A DNA stretch of 64,000 nucleotides from Gordonia iterans (GTDB taxonomy: Bacteria; Actinomycetota; Actinomycetes; Mycobacteriales; Mycobacteriaceae), in NCBI RefSeq assembly GCF_002993285.1, contig NZ_CP027433.1:3942486-4006485 (forward strand), in the 5' to 3' direction. The stretch's first letter is position 1, and every line of letters starts with the position of its first letter. The position numbers and the translations under genes were made by a program. Positions 47,602 to 55,982 of this stretch are shown here, one piece after another. The notes under the pieces were generated by a model, which searched no databases, had not been told where the DNA came from, and worked only from the letters and a program-made list of their open reading frames with translations.

Positions 47602-48377
47602 CGGATCACCATTGCGCGGCGCTCCCGCACACTCTCAGGCGAAGTGATCCGCGCCGGCCGCCGCGACTTGTACGGGTTCACCGCCATGATCCACAGGTCG
47701 ACTTGCTCGATCCCGGTGAGCCCGTTGGTGAACCACTCGCGAATGTCGGCCAGCTCGACGGAGACACCCTGCCGGGACACGCTCGTCGCGCGGTCGGGGA
47801 GCTTGCACGACCCGGACTGCATTCCGCGCGCGAACTCCACGGCCAGCAGACCAGCCATCTCCGGACCCGGGTCCGGGACCGGGAGGCCTTGCAGGTAGAC
47901 GATCGTGAACGCGCCGACAGCGTCGTCAGCCGCGTGCAGGTCCTGGTGCTTCGGCCACCGCTGCCCGTCGATCCGGTGCAGCCACCGCCGGTGATCGACC
48001 CGATAGGCGGTCTCGTCGACCAGCACGCCGTCGATCATCACCGACACGACCTCGTGCACCGGGCCCGGTAGCGCGAGCCGGTCGTAGCCGACCTCGGTGC
48101 ACTGCGGACTGCACCCGCACGGCCCGACCGCGTTCGGGGCGCCGTTGAGCAGGCCCGGCCAGAACACGTGCCCCGCGCCGCGGTAGTTGCGGCCGACGTC
48201 GGCCGGTTGGAAGCACGGCCGCACCGTCGCGGTGATGGTGCCGAACCGCTGCCCGGTCAGAGTGAACATCACCTGGCGGGCGAGGTCCTCGGCGCGCTGC
48301 CGGGTTCCCGCACCGTAGGTCGCCCACTCGTCGGCGAGGTCGGCCGGGATGACGACCGGCCACGTCTTGTACTTCAT
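47598..48377 (-). CDS. Head-tail adaptor/connector
   Basis: 259 residues. PVVIPADLADEWATYGAGTRQRAEDLARQVMFTLTGQRFG at the N-terminus, a Cys-rich GPCGCSPQC loop, VSVMIDGVLVDETAYRVDHRRWLHRIDG, and a long C-terminal helix region. The pattern of helical bundle, then beta hairpin on which residue numbers and DxxxYxVd occur, is shared with actinophage head-tail connectors that bind below the portal. It begins 25 bases after a strong hairpin that follows the major tail gene. Confidence 0.75.
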   Translation of the reverse strand: MKYKTWPVVIPADLADEWATYGAGTRQRAEDLARQVMFTLTGQRFGTITATVRPCFQPADVGRNYRGAGHVFWPGLLNGAPNAVGPCGCSPQCTEVGYDRLALPGPVHEVVSVMIDGVLVDETAYRVDHRRWLHRIDGQRWPKHQDLHAADDAVGAFTIVYLQGLPVPDPGPEMAGLLAVEFARGMQSGSCKLPDRATSVSRQGVSVELADIREWFTNGLTGIEQVDLWIMAVNPYKSRRPARITSPESVRERRAMVIR

Positions 48378-48401
48378 CAGGTCTCCTTCGGTCTAGATGC
48401 C

Positions 48402-48449
48402 GTGAGGCCGCGAACCCTGGACCCCAGCGGGGCGGGTTCGCGGCCTCAC
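48402..48449 (-). terminator. Strong hairpin inside the late operon
   Basis: GTGAGGCCGCGAACCC (48402-48417) pairs perfectly over 16 bases with 48434-48449, loop of 16. It lies 13 bases beyond the major tail protein stop and just before the adaptor start. It is either a partial terminator or a stabiliser of the mRNA 3' end for the abundant tail protein. Confidence 0.75.
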
Positions 48450-48462
48450 AGACTGTCTGGCA

Positions 48463-49167
48463 CTACGGCGTGTACGGGGTGAGCAGCACCGCGCCCTCGG
48501 TCGGCTCCGGCGGGGCGACCGGGGTCATCTCGAAGTGGAAGTGCTTGGACTTGGTGAGCGGCACCAGCAGCGGCACCGCGATCGGCGCGTCGTTCTCGTC
48601 GACATCCCGCACGACCGAGTACGGGCCAGCACCCCACCCGGTGCCCGGCTTCGTCTTCGCCGACACCGTGAACTCGGCGCCGCCGACCGCGAGTTCCATG
48701 TCGCCGACACGGCCGTTCCCGACGAACGGGACGAGCCAGTACCCGTACCCGGGTTCGCCGGACTCGCAGGCGACGCCCGGCACATCGGACCAGCCCTCGA
48801 TCGCGAAGTTCGCATCGATCGGGTCCGAGCCCATGGACTGACCGACCGCGTTGCCCAGGTAGTCGAGCACGAGGTCCTGACCGGTGATCAGCGACCACGC
48901 CTCGGGGTCGATGCCGCAGAACTCGATCTCGACGCCGACGTTCTTCAGCTGCGGCGGATCCTCGTGGTTGACGCAGATCTTCCCCGATCCGTTCTTGCGG
49001 AGGGTCTCTTCGCCGTCCTCGTACTCCGGGGCAAAGTTGATCTTCACGATGCCGTCGGTGACGAGCAGGCTCTTGTTGAGCGGAGACGTGATGGGCACGC
49101 CGCACGCGTTCAGCTTCGTGATTCGCATGCGGGACGCGTGGACGCTGGGCCAGACGGTGTTCGGCAT
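48463..49167 (-). CDS. Major tail protein (putative)
   Basis: 234 residues, beta-rich: MPNTVWPSVHASRMRITKLNACGVP, FAPEYEDGEETLRKNGSGKICVNHEDPPQLKNVGVEIEFCGIDPEAWSLITG, YGYWLVPFVGNGRVGDMELAVGGAEFTVSAKTKPG. The ExGxE...NGxGxIcV pattern and C-terminal domain resemble tail tube proteins of actinophages. A strong leader element and a hairpin on either side suggest high expression. ATG 49167 has GAGAGGTG correctly spaced. Its place before rather than after the connector genes is unusual, so a role as another structural protein is not excluded. Confidence 0.72.
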   Translation of the reverse strand: MPNTVWPSVHASRMRITKLNACGVPITSPLNKSLLVTDGIVKINFAPEYEDGEETLRKNGSGKICVNHEDPPQLKNVGVEIEFCGIDPEAWSLITGQDLVLDYLGNAVGQSMGSDPIDANFAIEGWSDVPGVACESGEPGYGYWLVPFVGNGRVGDMELAVGGAEFTVSAKTKPGTGWGAGPYSVVRDVDENDAPIAVPLLVPLTKSKHFHFEMTPVAPPEPTEGAVLLTPYTP

Positions 49168-49197
49168 GATGGGCACCTCTCATTTGGTGGTGTGGTG

Positions 49198-49219
49198 CCC
49201 GGCCCCAACCGCCAGCGGC
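49198..49219 (-). promoter_or_regulatory. Repeated late-gene leader element, copy 3 (major tail)
   Basis: GCC then GCTGGCGGTTGGGGCCGGG on the minus strand, one base different from copies 1, 2 and 5. It ends 30 bases before ATG 49167. Confidence 0.75.
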
Positions 49220-49246
49220 GAAATCGTGTTCAGTTGTGCGCGCGGC

Positions 49247-49486
49247 CTATTCGGTGGTCGCGGTGGCCTTCTTCGCGGCCGTCTTGCGTGGTGCCGCCTT
49301 CTTCGCCGGTTCCTTCTTCGCTCCGGCGAGGGCGGCGGCCAAGTCGTCGTCGACGACGAAAGCGGTCTTGCCGCGCTCGAGAGTGATCGTCTCGACCCGC
49401 TCGGGCCGGTCCCCCGCCGCAGCCAGCAGGTCGGCGGCGAGCCGGGCGAGGTCGGCGCCCTGGTCCTTCGGGATGATCGTCGGCAT
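49247..49486 (-). CDS. Small Lys/Ala-rich head protein
   Basis: 79 residues. MPTIIPKDQGADLARLAADLLAAAGDRPERVETITLERGKTAFVVDDDLAAALAG, then a histone-like tail of KKEPAKKAAPRKTAAKKA. ATG 49486 overlaps the stop of the upstream gene (TGATG). The basic tail could bind DNA in the capsid or act as a linker. No family is recognised. Confidence 0.65.
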   Translation of the reverse strand: MPTIIPKDQGADLARLAADLLAAAGDRPERVETITLERGKTAFVVDDDLAAALAGAKKEPAKKAAPRKTAAKKATATTE

Positions 49487-50298
49487 CACAGCTCCTTCAC
49501 GTCGACGAGAGCCGCCGCGGACAGTCCGTCCCACGACGCCACATAGATGCGTTGAGCGATCGTCGTCACCGTGTTGGTGGCCGGATCGAAGTCGCCGTCG
49601 GTGGCCTGCAGCACCTCGGTGCGCCGCACCCGGACGTCGCCGGTCGCAGCGATCCACACCTGCCCGGCGTCGGGAGTCTGGTCCTCGGGACCGGTGCCCG
49701 GGTAGGCGCCAGCGACGACCGGGGTGCCGAGCTGAGTGACCAGGCGGCCGCCGTCGTGGCGGACGGCCTTCGCCTTGACCAGGTGGCCGACGATTTTGCG
49801 GGGCACGTGAATCATGCCGGTACCCGCGTAGTGGTTGTACAGCCAGGCGTCGAGTGCCCCGACAGCGTCGAGGACGCCGACAGCGACCAGGCCGGTCGGG
49901 GTCGGCATGTCCTCGTGCATGAACCGCGGGTCGGTGTCGTGCGTGGACCACAGCACCTGTTCGAGCGCCGGACCCTCGCCGGCGCGGAGCTGTTCTCGTG
50001 CCAACACCCGGAAGTCGTCGAGGGTGCGGCCGACGGGCTTGGCGGCGAGCACCGTGGACAGCCGGACCGGAACGTCAGTGCGCGGGTCGAAACCCTCGTC
50101 GCCGTCCCCGAAGTCCGGGTCATCCGGGCACGCGACCGAGCCGACGACAACCTCGCCGACCCGGGCCGGACAGTCGTACTCGACCCCGGCGATCTGCCAG
50201 TGCGAACCGCTCTCGGGGAGGACGTCGGCAACCGACAGCAGACCGTGCGCCGGGGGGCTGGTCTGGTGCGGGGGAACCCATACGGGCGGGAGGGGCAT
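49486..50298 (-). CDS. Phage head-associated structural protein (unknown)
   Basis: 270 residues, directly after the capsid gene. Segments include HGLLSVADVLPESGSHWQIAGVEYDCP, LVAVGVLDAVGALDAWLYNHYAGTGMIHVPRKI and a beta-rich C-terminus QVWIAATGDVRVRRTEVLQATD...RIYVASWDGLSAAALVDVKEL. The position and size suggest a minor capsid or decoration protein. I recognise no defined family. Confidence 0.68.
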   Translation of the reverse strand: MPLPPVWVPPHQTSPPAHGLLSVADVLPESGSHWQIAGVEYDCPARVGEVVVGSVACPDDPDFGDGDEGFDPRTDVPVRLSTVLAAKPVGRTLDDFRVLAREQLRAGEGPALEQVLWSTHDTDPRFMHEDMPTPTGLVAVGVLDAVGALDAWLYNHYAGTGMIHVPRKIVGHLVKAKAVRHDGGRLVTQLGTPVVAGAYPGTGPEDQTPDAGQVWIAATGDVRVRRTEVLQATDGDFDPATNTVTTIAQRIYVASWDGLSAAALVDVKEL

Positions 50299-50379
50299 GT
50301 CCTGGTCCTTGGTCTAGTGCGGGCTGGTGGACTGCGGTGGCCGAGGCCTGAGCGTGGCATGCTCGGCCACCGCAGCCGA

Positions 50380-52206
50380 TCACGGCTCGACGGGAACGAC
50401 CTTGCCGTTGCCGTCGAGGACCAGAGCCGATCCGGTCGCGCCGTTGACCGCCAGCGGCAGCTTCACCAGACGCGACTCGTAGGCGCGCTTGTGCACCATG
50501 ATCTTCTCTTCGAGGAACAGCCGCAGGTAGTCGTTCTCGGCCAGGTTCTCCGAGTCGTAGACCGTGTCGAGATTCACGACCTCACCGCGGGCGCGGACGA
50601 ACGTGCCAGCCGGGTACATGAGCAGGTCCACCGACGTCGGGAACGCGGTGAGCGCGGCAGCCTTACCGAATCCGGCGGCGGGGTTGGTGCTGTAGGCGTC
50701 CTGCCAGTCGTAGCCGAACTCGACGACCGCGCCGCGCTTGGCGAAGAACGCCGTGATCTCGGCGTCGGACACGTCGACCACACTGCCGTCGCCGGCGCGG
50801 AGCGCGAGGTCTGCGCGGATGACGGGCTTGAGCCAGAACGGGGCCTTGACCTCGATGGTCGCGTTCTCGGGCATCCGGTACTTGTAGCGGATGTCGACGA
50901 TCTGCAGTTCGAGGCCGTTGAGGACCGACCCGGCCGCCGACGGTCCGAGGACCGTAGTCAGGTCGACCTCGGTGGACTGGGCCACCGCGCGGGCGATCGA
51001 CGAGGCGTTGACGCGGTGCGCGTGCACCGCCATCACACCCTCGATGGTCTGCCGGGTGACCTCCGGGTAGGCGTTGTCCTGCAGGAACCCGACCTCGAGA
51101 CCGGAGTAGATGACGTCGAGACGGCGCTCGGTGAACTCCGGGCAGCCCGGCCGGTAGAACACCTTCGCCGTGTTCGCGATCGCCTGCGCCTCAGTCTGGA
51201 TCAGGCCGACATTGCCGCCCCACACCGAGGCGAAGTCGACTCCGGTGGTGGTGCGGATACCGCCGCGCTTGGCCTGGATCTCCGGGAAGGAGTACAGGCC
51301 GGCGTTCGCGTCGGCCAGCAGCGGCGCGAGTTCGTAGATGGTCTCCGACGGCGCGCACCAGCCGCCAGCGGCGACGATGCCTCCGCCGGGGAGCCGGGCC
51401 TGGTTGACCGCGTTCTCGATGACGTCGTTGTCGTCGGCGCCCTGACCGGAAGCGACGAGCTCGGCCGGCCAATCGCCGCGGATCTGGGCGATACCGGCCG
51501 ACACGCGCACGGGGTTGATGTTCGACGGCCGGGTCTCACCGCGCGCGTACGAGAAGTCACGCGGCATCGACTCGATCTTCGAGATCGCGGCGGCGACCAT
51601 TCCGTCGAGGTCGAGTCGCTGCCCGACGTTGGTGTCGCGGCCACCGGCGGCCGCGGTGATTACCGCGCGCGGCTCGGGGCCCGGGGCCGGTTCGGTGTCG
51701 GCCGGCGCCTTGGCCTTGATGGCGGCCAGGTCGATGCGCGGCATGCGCGCGGCCGCGGTCACTCCGGCGGGCGCGGCGGCCTCTGCTGCGACAGCCTCGG
51801 CCTCGGCGACCACCTCGGCACCGGCGTCGCCGTCACCTTCGTCGGGGGTCTCGCTCTGCTCGTCGGCGTCGGCGGCCTCATTGCTGGTGTCGTCACCGAG
51901 GACCTGCGCGGCCAGCTCGGAGCGACGGTTCGCGATCTCGGCGTCCTGTGCGTCGAGGTCGTTGGTCACCTCGCGGGCGACGCCGATGACCTCGGCGAGC
52001 AGTTCCAGCGCCAGGACCTCGTCCTTGGTGGTGGGCTCGCTGTCGTTGAGGGTCTGGAAGCTCTCGACTGCCTCGTTGAGCATGCCGTCGACCTGTGCGC
52101 GGTCGACGCCCTCACCGGACAGTGCCGCCTTGACGGCGCCCTTCCGGTCTGCGGGGTCGGTGGCGCGGCTGGCGTCGTCGAGCAGGGACTGCAGGGTGAT
52201 GGCCAT
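50380..52206 (-). CDS. Major capsid protein with N-terminal scaffold domain
   Basis: 608 residues. Residues 1-150 are helical and acidic (scaffold or delta domain), with Ala/Glu/Asp-rich EVVAEAEAVAAEAAAPAG before a likely protease cut site. The rest has HK97-type capsid features: GGIVAAGGWCAPSETIYELAPLLADANAGLYSFPEIQAKRGGIRTT, CPEFTERRLDVIYSGLEVGFLQDNAYPEV, and NYLRLFLEEKIMVHKRAYESRLVKLPL-type C-terminus. It follows the maturation protease gene. ATG 52206 is preceded by GGAGGAGCC; a repeated leader element lies 35 bases upstream. Confidence 0.85.
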   Translation of the reverse strand: MAITLQSLLDDASRATDPADRKGAVKAALSGEGVDRAQVDGMLNEAVESFQTLNDSEPTTKDEVLALELLAEVIGVAREVTNDLDAQDAEIANRRSELAAQVLGDDTSNEAADADEQSETPDEGDGDAGAEVVAEAEAVAAEAAAPAGVTAAARMPRIDLAAIKAKAPADTEPAPGPEPRAVITAAAGGRDTNVGQRLDLDGMVAAAISKIESMPRDFSYARGETRPSNINPVRVSAGIAQIRGDWPAELVASGQGADDNDVIENAVNQARLPGGGIVAAGGWCAPSETIYELAPLLADANAGLYSFPEIQAKRGGIRTTTGVDFASVWGGNVGLIQTEAQAIANTAKVFYRPGCPEFTERRLDVIYSGLEVGFLQDNAYPEVTRQTIEGVMAVHAHRVNASSIARAVAQSTEVDLTTVLGPSAAGSVLNGLELQIVDIRYKYRMPENATIEVKAPFWLKPVIRADLALRAGDGSVVDVSDAEITAFFAKRGAVVEFGYDWQDAYSTNPAAGFGKAAALTAFPTSVDLLMYPAGTFVRARGEVVNLDTVYDSENLAENDYLRLFLEEKIMVHKRAYESRLVKLPLAVNGATGSALVLDGNGKVVPVEP

Positions 52207-52240
52207 GGCTGGCTCCTCCGGGTGAGTGCGTGAACACTTG

Positions 52241-52262
52241 CCCGGCCCCAACCGCCAGCGGC
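52241..52262 (-). promoter_or_regulatory. Repeated late-gene leader element, copy 4 (capsid)
   Basis: Identical to copy 3 over 22 bases on the minus strand. It ends 34 bases before ATG 52206; a TACGCT hexamer lies shortly upstream. Confidence 0.75.
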
Positions 52263-52285
52263 TTTCAACCGATAGCGTAGCGCGT

Positions 52286-52441
52286 TTACCTAGGTATCTG
52301 GGTCACCTGGGCGTAGGTGCCGCCGTATTGTTCGACGTCGCGGCGCGCTTCGACCTCGGTCAGATAGCGTTTGATCTGCCCGTCGGGGCGGTGCGACTCG
52401 TGCACCGTCACCCGACGGTTGCCACCACAATTGCAGGCCAT
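52286..52441 (-). CDS. Small CxCGG phage protein
   Basis: 51 residues starting MACNCGGNRRVTVHESHRPDGQIKRYLTEVEARRDVEQYGGTY. Proteins with an N-terminal MACNCGG are frequent in actinophage head modules, function unknown. ATG 52441 overlaps the upstream stop. It ends 24 bases before the capsid leader element. Confidence 0.7.
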   Translation of the reverse strand: MACNCGGNRRVTVHESHRPDGQIKRYLTEVEARRDVEQYGGTYAQVTQIPR

Positions 52442-52707
52442 CAGCTGCGGGACTGGTCGATTACGTCGAGGACACGTAGGCGTTGATCGGCCGCCGCGGT
52501 GACTGCCTCGTCCGTCAGATGAGTGGGGCGTTGAGCATCGATCCGGGCGACCATCTCGGCGTTCAGGGCCGCAAGCGATTCGCGGTGCCCTCGCCGCCAT
52601 GTCGCGGCGAGGATCCCGCCCGGGTATGGGCACTTGTCGCCGGGGCCGGACTCGCGGCCCTCGCGGGTTGCCTCCTGAAACTCCTCACGCGTCACGCTCA
52701 CGCTCAT
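52441..52707 (-). CDS. Phage protein with RMF-like motif
   Basis: 88 residues. The central CPYPGGILAATWRRGHRESL resembles the ribosome-modulation-factor (Rmf) pattern of a Pro-Tyr followed by Trp-x-x-Gly-x-x-x-Ala/Ser. Around it are helical segments (TREEFQEATREGR, AALNAEMVARIDAQ). Such phage proteins might act on host ribosomes, but this is not shown. ATG 52707 overlaps the upstream stop (ATGA). Confidence 0.65.
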   Translation of the reverse strand: MSVSVTREEFQEATREGRESGPGDKCPYPGGILAATWRRGHRESLAALNAEMVARIDAQRPTHLTDEAVTAAADQRLRVLDVIDQSRS

Positions 52708-53750
52708 TGCAGGTAGTCCCCTCGTTTGTGCCGTCCGTCCCACTGGGAGAATGCGATCTGGATCGCTTCCGGGTCGAGGCTTTCGCTCAGTCTACCTGCC
52801 TCGATGAGCGTCACCAGGTCGGATTTCGAGACCCGTCCGCCCACCTCGTCGAAGAACTCCTTGGCCTCCGGCGACAGGTACTTGCGGGCCTCCGCGTCGG
52901 TCATCCGGAACACGCTCTTGCCGTTCTCGTTCCACCACGACCAGAAGTCCGGGCGCTCCCGGTGCTCGCGGGCGATGACGTGACCGCGCGCATGGTCCTC
53001 CATGCGCAGCTGCATGTCGTACTCGTAGTCCTGGTGCACCTCGTCGACGAGCTTGTTGAAGCTCGTGGCCGAGTAGCCAAGTTCACGGCCGAGGCGCACA
53101 AACTCGCGGCGCCGCACCTGCTCAGGGTCAAGCCCCTGGACACGTCCGAGCGCCTCCTCGTACGAGATTCCCTCGGCGGCGGCCATCTGCTCGGCCTGCT
53201 CCATGATCTCCCACTGCTTGCGCTGGGCCGCGCTGATCTCGACCTCGGCGGTGCCGTCCCGGCTGACTGCACCGCTGCTGGCCTCGTCCACGGCGTCTGC
53301 GTCGCGGGGCGATGCGGTCAGCTTCTCTTCGTGGGCGATCAGCACCGAGTACACCTCGTAGCGGTCGAGGTCCTCCTGCCACGATGCGTCGTCCTCGTGT
53401 GCTTCCGCGCGCAGTCGCTCGAGTGCGTCATCGCGTTCGGCGCGCAGCATGTCCAGCCGATCCGACGCGGTCGGGTCCGGTTCGTCCCACGGGTCCGGCG
53501 GGGGCGGCAGGTCGTCCGGAGCCGGTTCGACGTCTGGTTGACGGCGCGCCCACTCGGTGAATGCGGCCTCGTACACCTGCGGGTTCTTGTCGCGTGCTGC
53601 GGCGTCCTCCATCAGCTCGGTGAGGTCGTCGTCGCTCATGTGCGACAGCGACAATTCCCGACCCCGGCTACCACCCGGACGCGTCACGATGATCGAGCCG
53701 ATCGGCTGCCCGTACCGTCTCGCGCCGGCCGGAGTTCGCACTCTGCGCAC
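52704..53750 (-). CDS. Charged head-module protein, possible scaffold
   Basis: 348 residues from GTG 53750 (MRRVRTPAGARRYGQPIGSII...). A conserved-looking basic N-terminus is followed by MSDDDLTELMEDAAARDKN, a very acidic Pro-rich segment (PAPDDLPPPPDPWDEPDP) and long helices (RLDMLRAERDDALERLRAEAHEDD, QRKQWEIMEQAEQMAAAEGISYEEALGRVQG). The place between the protease and capsid genes and the helical character suit a scaffolding or capsid-assembly role. No enzyme motif is seen. Confidence 0.65.
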   Translation of the reverse strand: MRRVRTPAGARRYGQPIGSIIVTRPGGSRGRELSLSHMSDDDLTELMEDAAARDKNPQVYEAAFTEWARRQPDVEPAPDDLPPPPDPWDEPDPTASDRLDMLRAERDDALERLRAEAHEDDASWQEDLDRYEVYSVLIAHEEKLTASPRDADAVDEASSGAVSRDGTAEVEISAAQRKQWEIMEQAEQMAAAEGISYEEALGRVQGLDPEQVRRREFVRLGRELGYSATSFNKLVDEVHQDYEYDMQLRMEDHARGHVIAREHRERPDFWSWWNENGKSVFRMTDAEARKYLSPEAKEFFDEVGGRVSKSDLVTLIEAGRLSESLDPEAIQIAFSQWDGRHKRGDYLQ

Positions 53751-53764
53751 TACCGCCGCCGCGA

Positions 53765-55546
53765 TCAGGCTTTTGGGTGACCACCACCTGCCGCCGCGAT
53801 GATGGCGACCGCGCGCGACAGGGCGGCCGCGGTGACCGCACGCTCCGTCGATTCCTCCTCGTACGGTTCGCTGTACCGCCACGTGGTGCCGTCGGTGTCG
53901 GTGCCGTCGTCGTAGAACGCGACCCCGGCGACATACTCGGACAGGGCGCCACCATGCGCACCCGTCGCCGGGATCTGGTCCTCTTCGAGGTAGCCGTCGC
54001 CGTCCAGGCGCGGCGGTACATCGGTGTCAGTGACCGGTTCACCAGGGGTGCCGGTGACAGACGGGTCCATGCCCTGCCAGTCACCGCCGTCGTCGACCGA
54101 CGCGACCGGCTGGGCCGTGTCAGGCACCTCGGCGGGGCTCTCGACGCGTTCAGTCGCCGGAGCGGTCGGCGGGCCGCCTTCCTTCCACCCAGTGCCGTCG
54201 GTGTAGGTGCCATCCGAGTAGTAGGCGACGCCGTCGCGGAACTCGACGAGCGCGCCGCCGTCGCGGCCGAGGCTCGGGGCCTGGTCCTCTTCGAGACGGT
54301 CCCCCGGCTGGCCGTCGGTGCGCGGCGGTACCGGAGAGTCGGCAGCAGACGCGTCATCCGACGAGGACGGCGAACTCTTCGGCTTCTCCGATATGTTGCC
54401 GTTCACCTGCGGCTTGTCCGGTTTCGCGCTCGAATCCGAGGGCTTCGCCGCGGGCTCGGTGTCGGCCTTCGGTTCGGCCGGCGACTTCCCGCCGCCCGGC
54501 TTCGTCTCTGCCTTCGGTTCACCGTTCGGCTTGGCCGGTGCGGACTTCTTCACCTTGGCCGAGTCCTTCCCGCGATCCGGGTCGATCGCCTTCGCCAGAT
54601 CGTCCCCGGCGGCCTCGGCGAAGTCCTCCGCAGTCTGCCGCGCCTGCTCGACCGCCTTCGGGATCAGGTCGCCGACCGACACCCCGAACCGCTGAGCGCC
54701 CTCCTGGGTGCGCACCCGGCGGCCGCTCGCCGCGGTGATCCCCAGCGCCGTGTTCACCTTCGCGACTGCTGCGGCCCGCCGATCCTGATGCGCGGCCGCG
54801 ACGATCGCATCCACACGCCGCACTGCGGCCGCACGACGACGCTGCACCTGGGCGCGTTCGTCGCGGCGTTCCATCTCCTCGCGCACTGCGGCCGCGACGA
54901 CGGCCTGCAACTCGGCCGACGACTTCGGCAGGTCCGCGCCCGGCGGGGCGACGATCCCAGCCGCCACCAGCGCACCGTACGAACCGGCCGCCACGAGCTG
55001 CTCAGTCCGCGGTATCGGGAACCCCGGCGTGTTCACGGCGAGCGCCGCGACGAGCTCCATCGACCCGTCGATCCCGCGCCAGTCGCCGGACACCCCGGAC
55101 CGGCGGAGTTCGTCGACCCGCTCGTCCGGGGTGCCGGGCACGATCCGGCCGGCCAGCCAGATCCCGTGCTGGTCCTCGCCGGCGCGGACGACGGCGGCGA
55201 CGGTGCCGGTGTTGTCGTAGTGCGCGGCTGCTGCGACGGCGTCGGTACGGCCGTCGACCGGTGCATGTCCGGTGCCGAGGGTGAGTTTCCCGACCGGGAG
55301 GTCACCGTCACCGGTCCGGACGACGCCCTGGTGGAAGTAGGCGTAGTTCGTTTGCGAGCGGGGTGGGGTGACGCGCTGGTTCGCGAACCCGATGTGCGGG
55401 GTGTCGAACGTGGCGAGGTGCCCGTACACGCGGCCGTCGGCGGTGACGGTGAGGGCAGTCGGCCCGTTGAGGCGCGGGTCGGCGAAATCGGCGCGGTCGT
55501 AGACGACACCAGCAGCAGTCAGGGCGGCGAGGGTGGCAGAAGACAT
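53765..55546 (-). CDS. Capsid maturation protease with C-terminal repeats
   Basis: 593 residues. The N-terminal 180 residues match actinophage maturation proteases: RVYGHLATFDTPHIGF, LTLGTGHAP (possible active-site His), GIWLAGRIVPGTPDERVDELRRSGVSGDWR and DGSMELVAALAVNTPGFPIPR. A helical middle and a Lys/Pro/Ser-rich disordered part follow (about 325-400). Two related units of about 45 residues end the protein: LEEDQAPSLGRDGGALVEFRDGVAYY (about 412-458) and LEEDQIPATGAHGGALSEYVAGVAFY (about 515-557). The protease cuts scaffold and capsid during head maturation; the repeats are of unknown use. Confidence 0.82.
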   Translation of the reverse strand: MSSATLAALTAAGVVYDRADFADPRLNGPTALTVTADGRVYGHLATFDTPHIGFANQRVTPPRSQTNYAYFHQGVVRTGDGDLPVGKLTLGTGHAPVDGRTDAVAAAAHYDNTGTVAAVVRAGEDQHGIWLAGRIVPGTPDERVDELRRSGVSGDWRGIDGSMELVAALAVNTPGFPIPRTEQLVAAGSYGALVAAGIVAPPGADLPKSSAELQAVVAAAVREEMERRDERAQVQRRRAAAVRRVDAIVAAAHQDRRAAAVAKVNTALGITAASGRRVRTQEGAQRFGVSVGDLIPKAVEQARQTAEDFAEAAGDDLAKAIDPDRGKDSAKVKKSAPAKPNGEPKAETKPGGGKSPAEPKADTEPAAKPSDSSAKPDKPQVNGNISEKPKSSPSSSDDASAADSPVPPRTDGQPGDRLEEDQAPSLGRDGGALVEFRDGVAYYSDGTYTDGTGWKEGGPPTAPATERVESPAEVPDTAQPVASVDDGGDWQGMDPSVTGTPGEPVTDTDVPPRLDGDGYLEEDQIPATGAHGGALSEYVAGVAFYDDGTDTDGTTWRYSEPYEEESTERAVTAAALSRAVAIIAAAGGGHPKA

Positions 55547-55569
55547 TCGGGCTCCCGGTGATTCGGGTG

Positions 55570-55591
55570 CCCGGCCCCAACCGCCAGCAGC
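55570..55591 (-). promoter_or_regulatory. Repeated late-gene leader element, copy 5 (protease)
   Basis: Identical to copies 1 and 2 over 22 bases on the minus strand. It ends 23 bases before ATG 55546; a TACTGT hexamer lies 21 bases upstream and may be a -10. Confidence 0.75.
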
Positions 55592-55648
55592 ACGAACAGA
55601 TCTCGTTCTCTGACAGTATCCCCCACCGTCGCGGCGGGATGGGCGAAG

Positions 55649-55966
55649 CTAAGCCGGTGACAGCGTCGTGCGCTGCTCTAGCACCGCCAGGTGCCGGTAG
55701 ATGTCGGTGACCGGATTGTCGCCGTTGGGGATCTGGCCGCTCTCGTCTGCCACCCGGCGGGCGCCCGCGAGAACGTCCGGGGTGAGGATGACGTCGAACG
55801 TGACGGCGGCGTTCAGGGCCGACTCGGCGATGTCATCGCCGTCGATGTTGCCGTTGCCGAGGTCGCGGTAAAGGCGGTCGCGCCAGGCAGGATCGGCGTC
55901 GAGTGCGGGCGCGACAGCGTCCACGACCGCCTTGGCGGCCGCGCGCTCTTCCTCCCACGTCATCAT
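55649..55966 (-). CDS. Small acidic protein, candidate immunity partner of the MuF toxin
   Basis: 105 residues starting at ATG 55966 (or 55963): MMTWEEERAAAKAVVDAVAPALDADPAWRDRLYRDLGNGNIDGDDIAESALNAAVTF... The protein is helical and acidic and is coded 16 bases after the MuF-like gene. In MuF polymorphic toxins the immunity gene usually follows directly, and small acidic helical proteins often block basic nuclease toxins. The immunity role is an inference; I recognise no family. Confidence 0.6.
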   Translation of the reverse strand: MMTWEEERAAAKAVVDAVAPALDADPAWRDRLYRDLGNGNIDGDDIAESALNAAVTFDVILTPDVLAGARRVADESGQIPNGDNPVTDIYRHLAVLEQRTTLSPA

Positions 55967-55982
55967 GTCCGACAGCCTACCG

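Noticed and set aside
49552..52233. Long rightward open frame of about 890 codons opposite the capsid region
   Set aside because: It is antisense to the capsid and neighbouring genes, whose protein sequences are coherent; high GC keeps the opposite strand free of stops.
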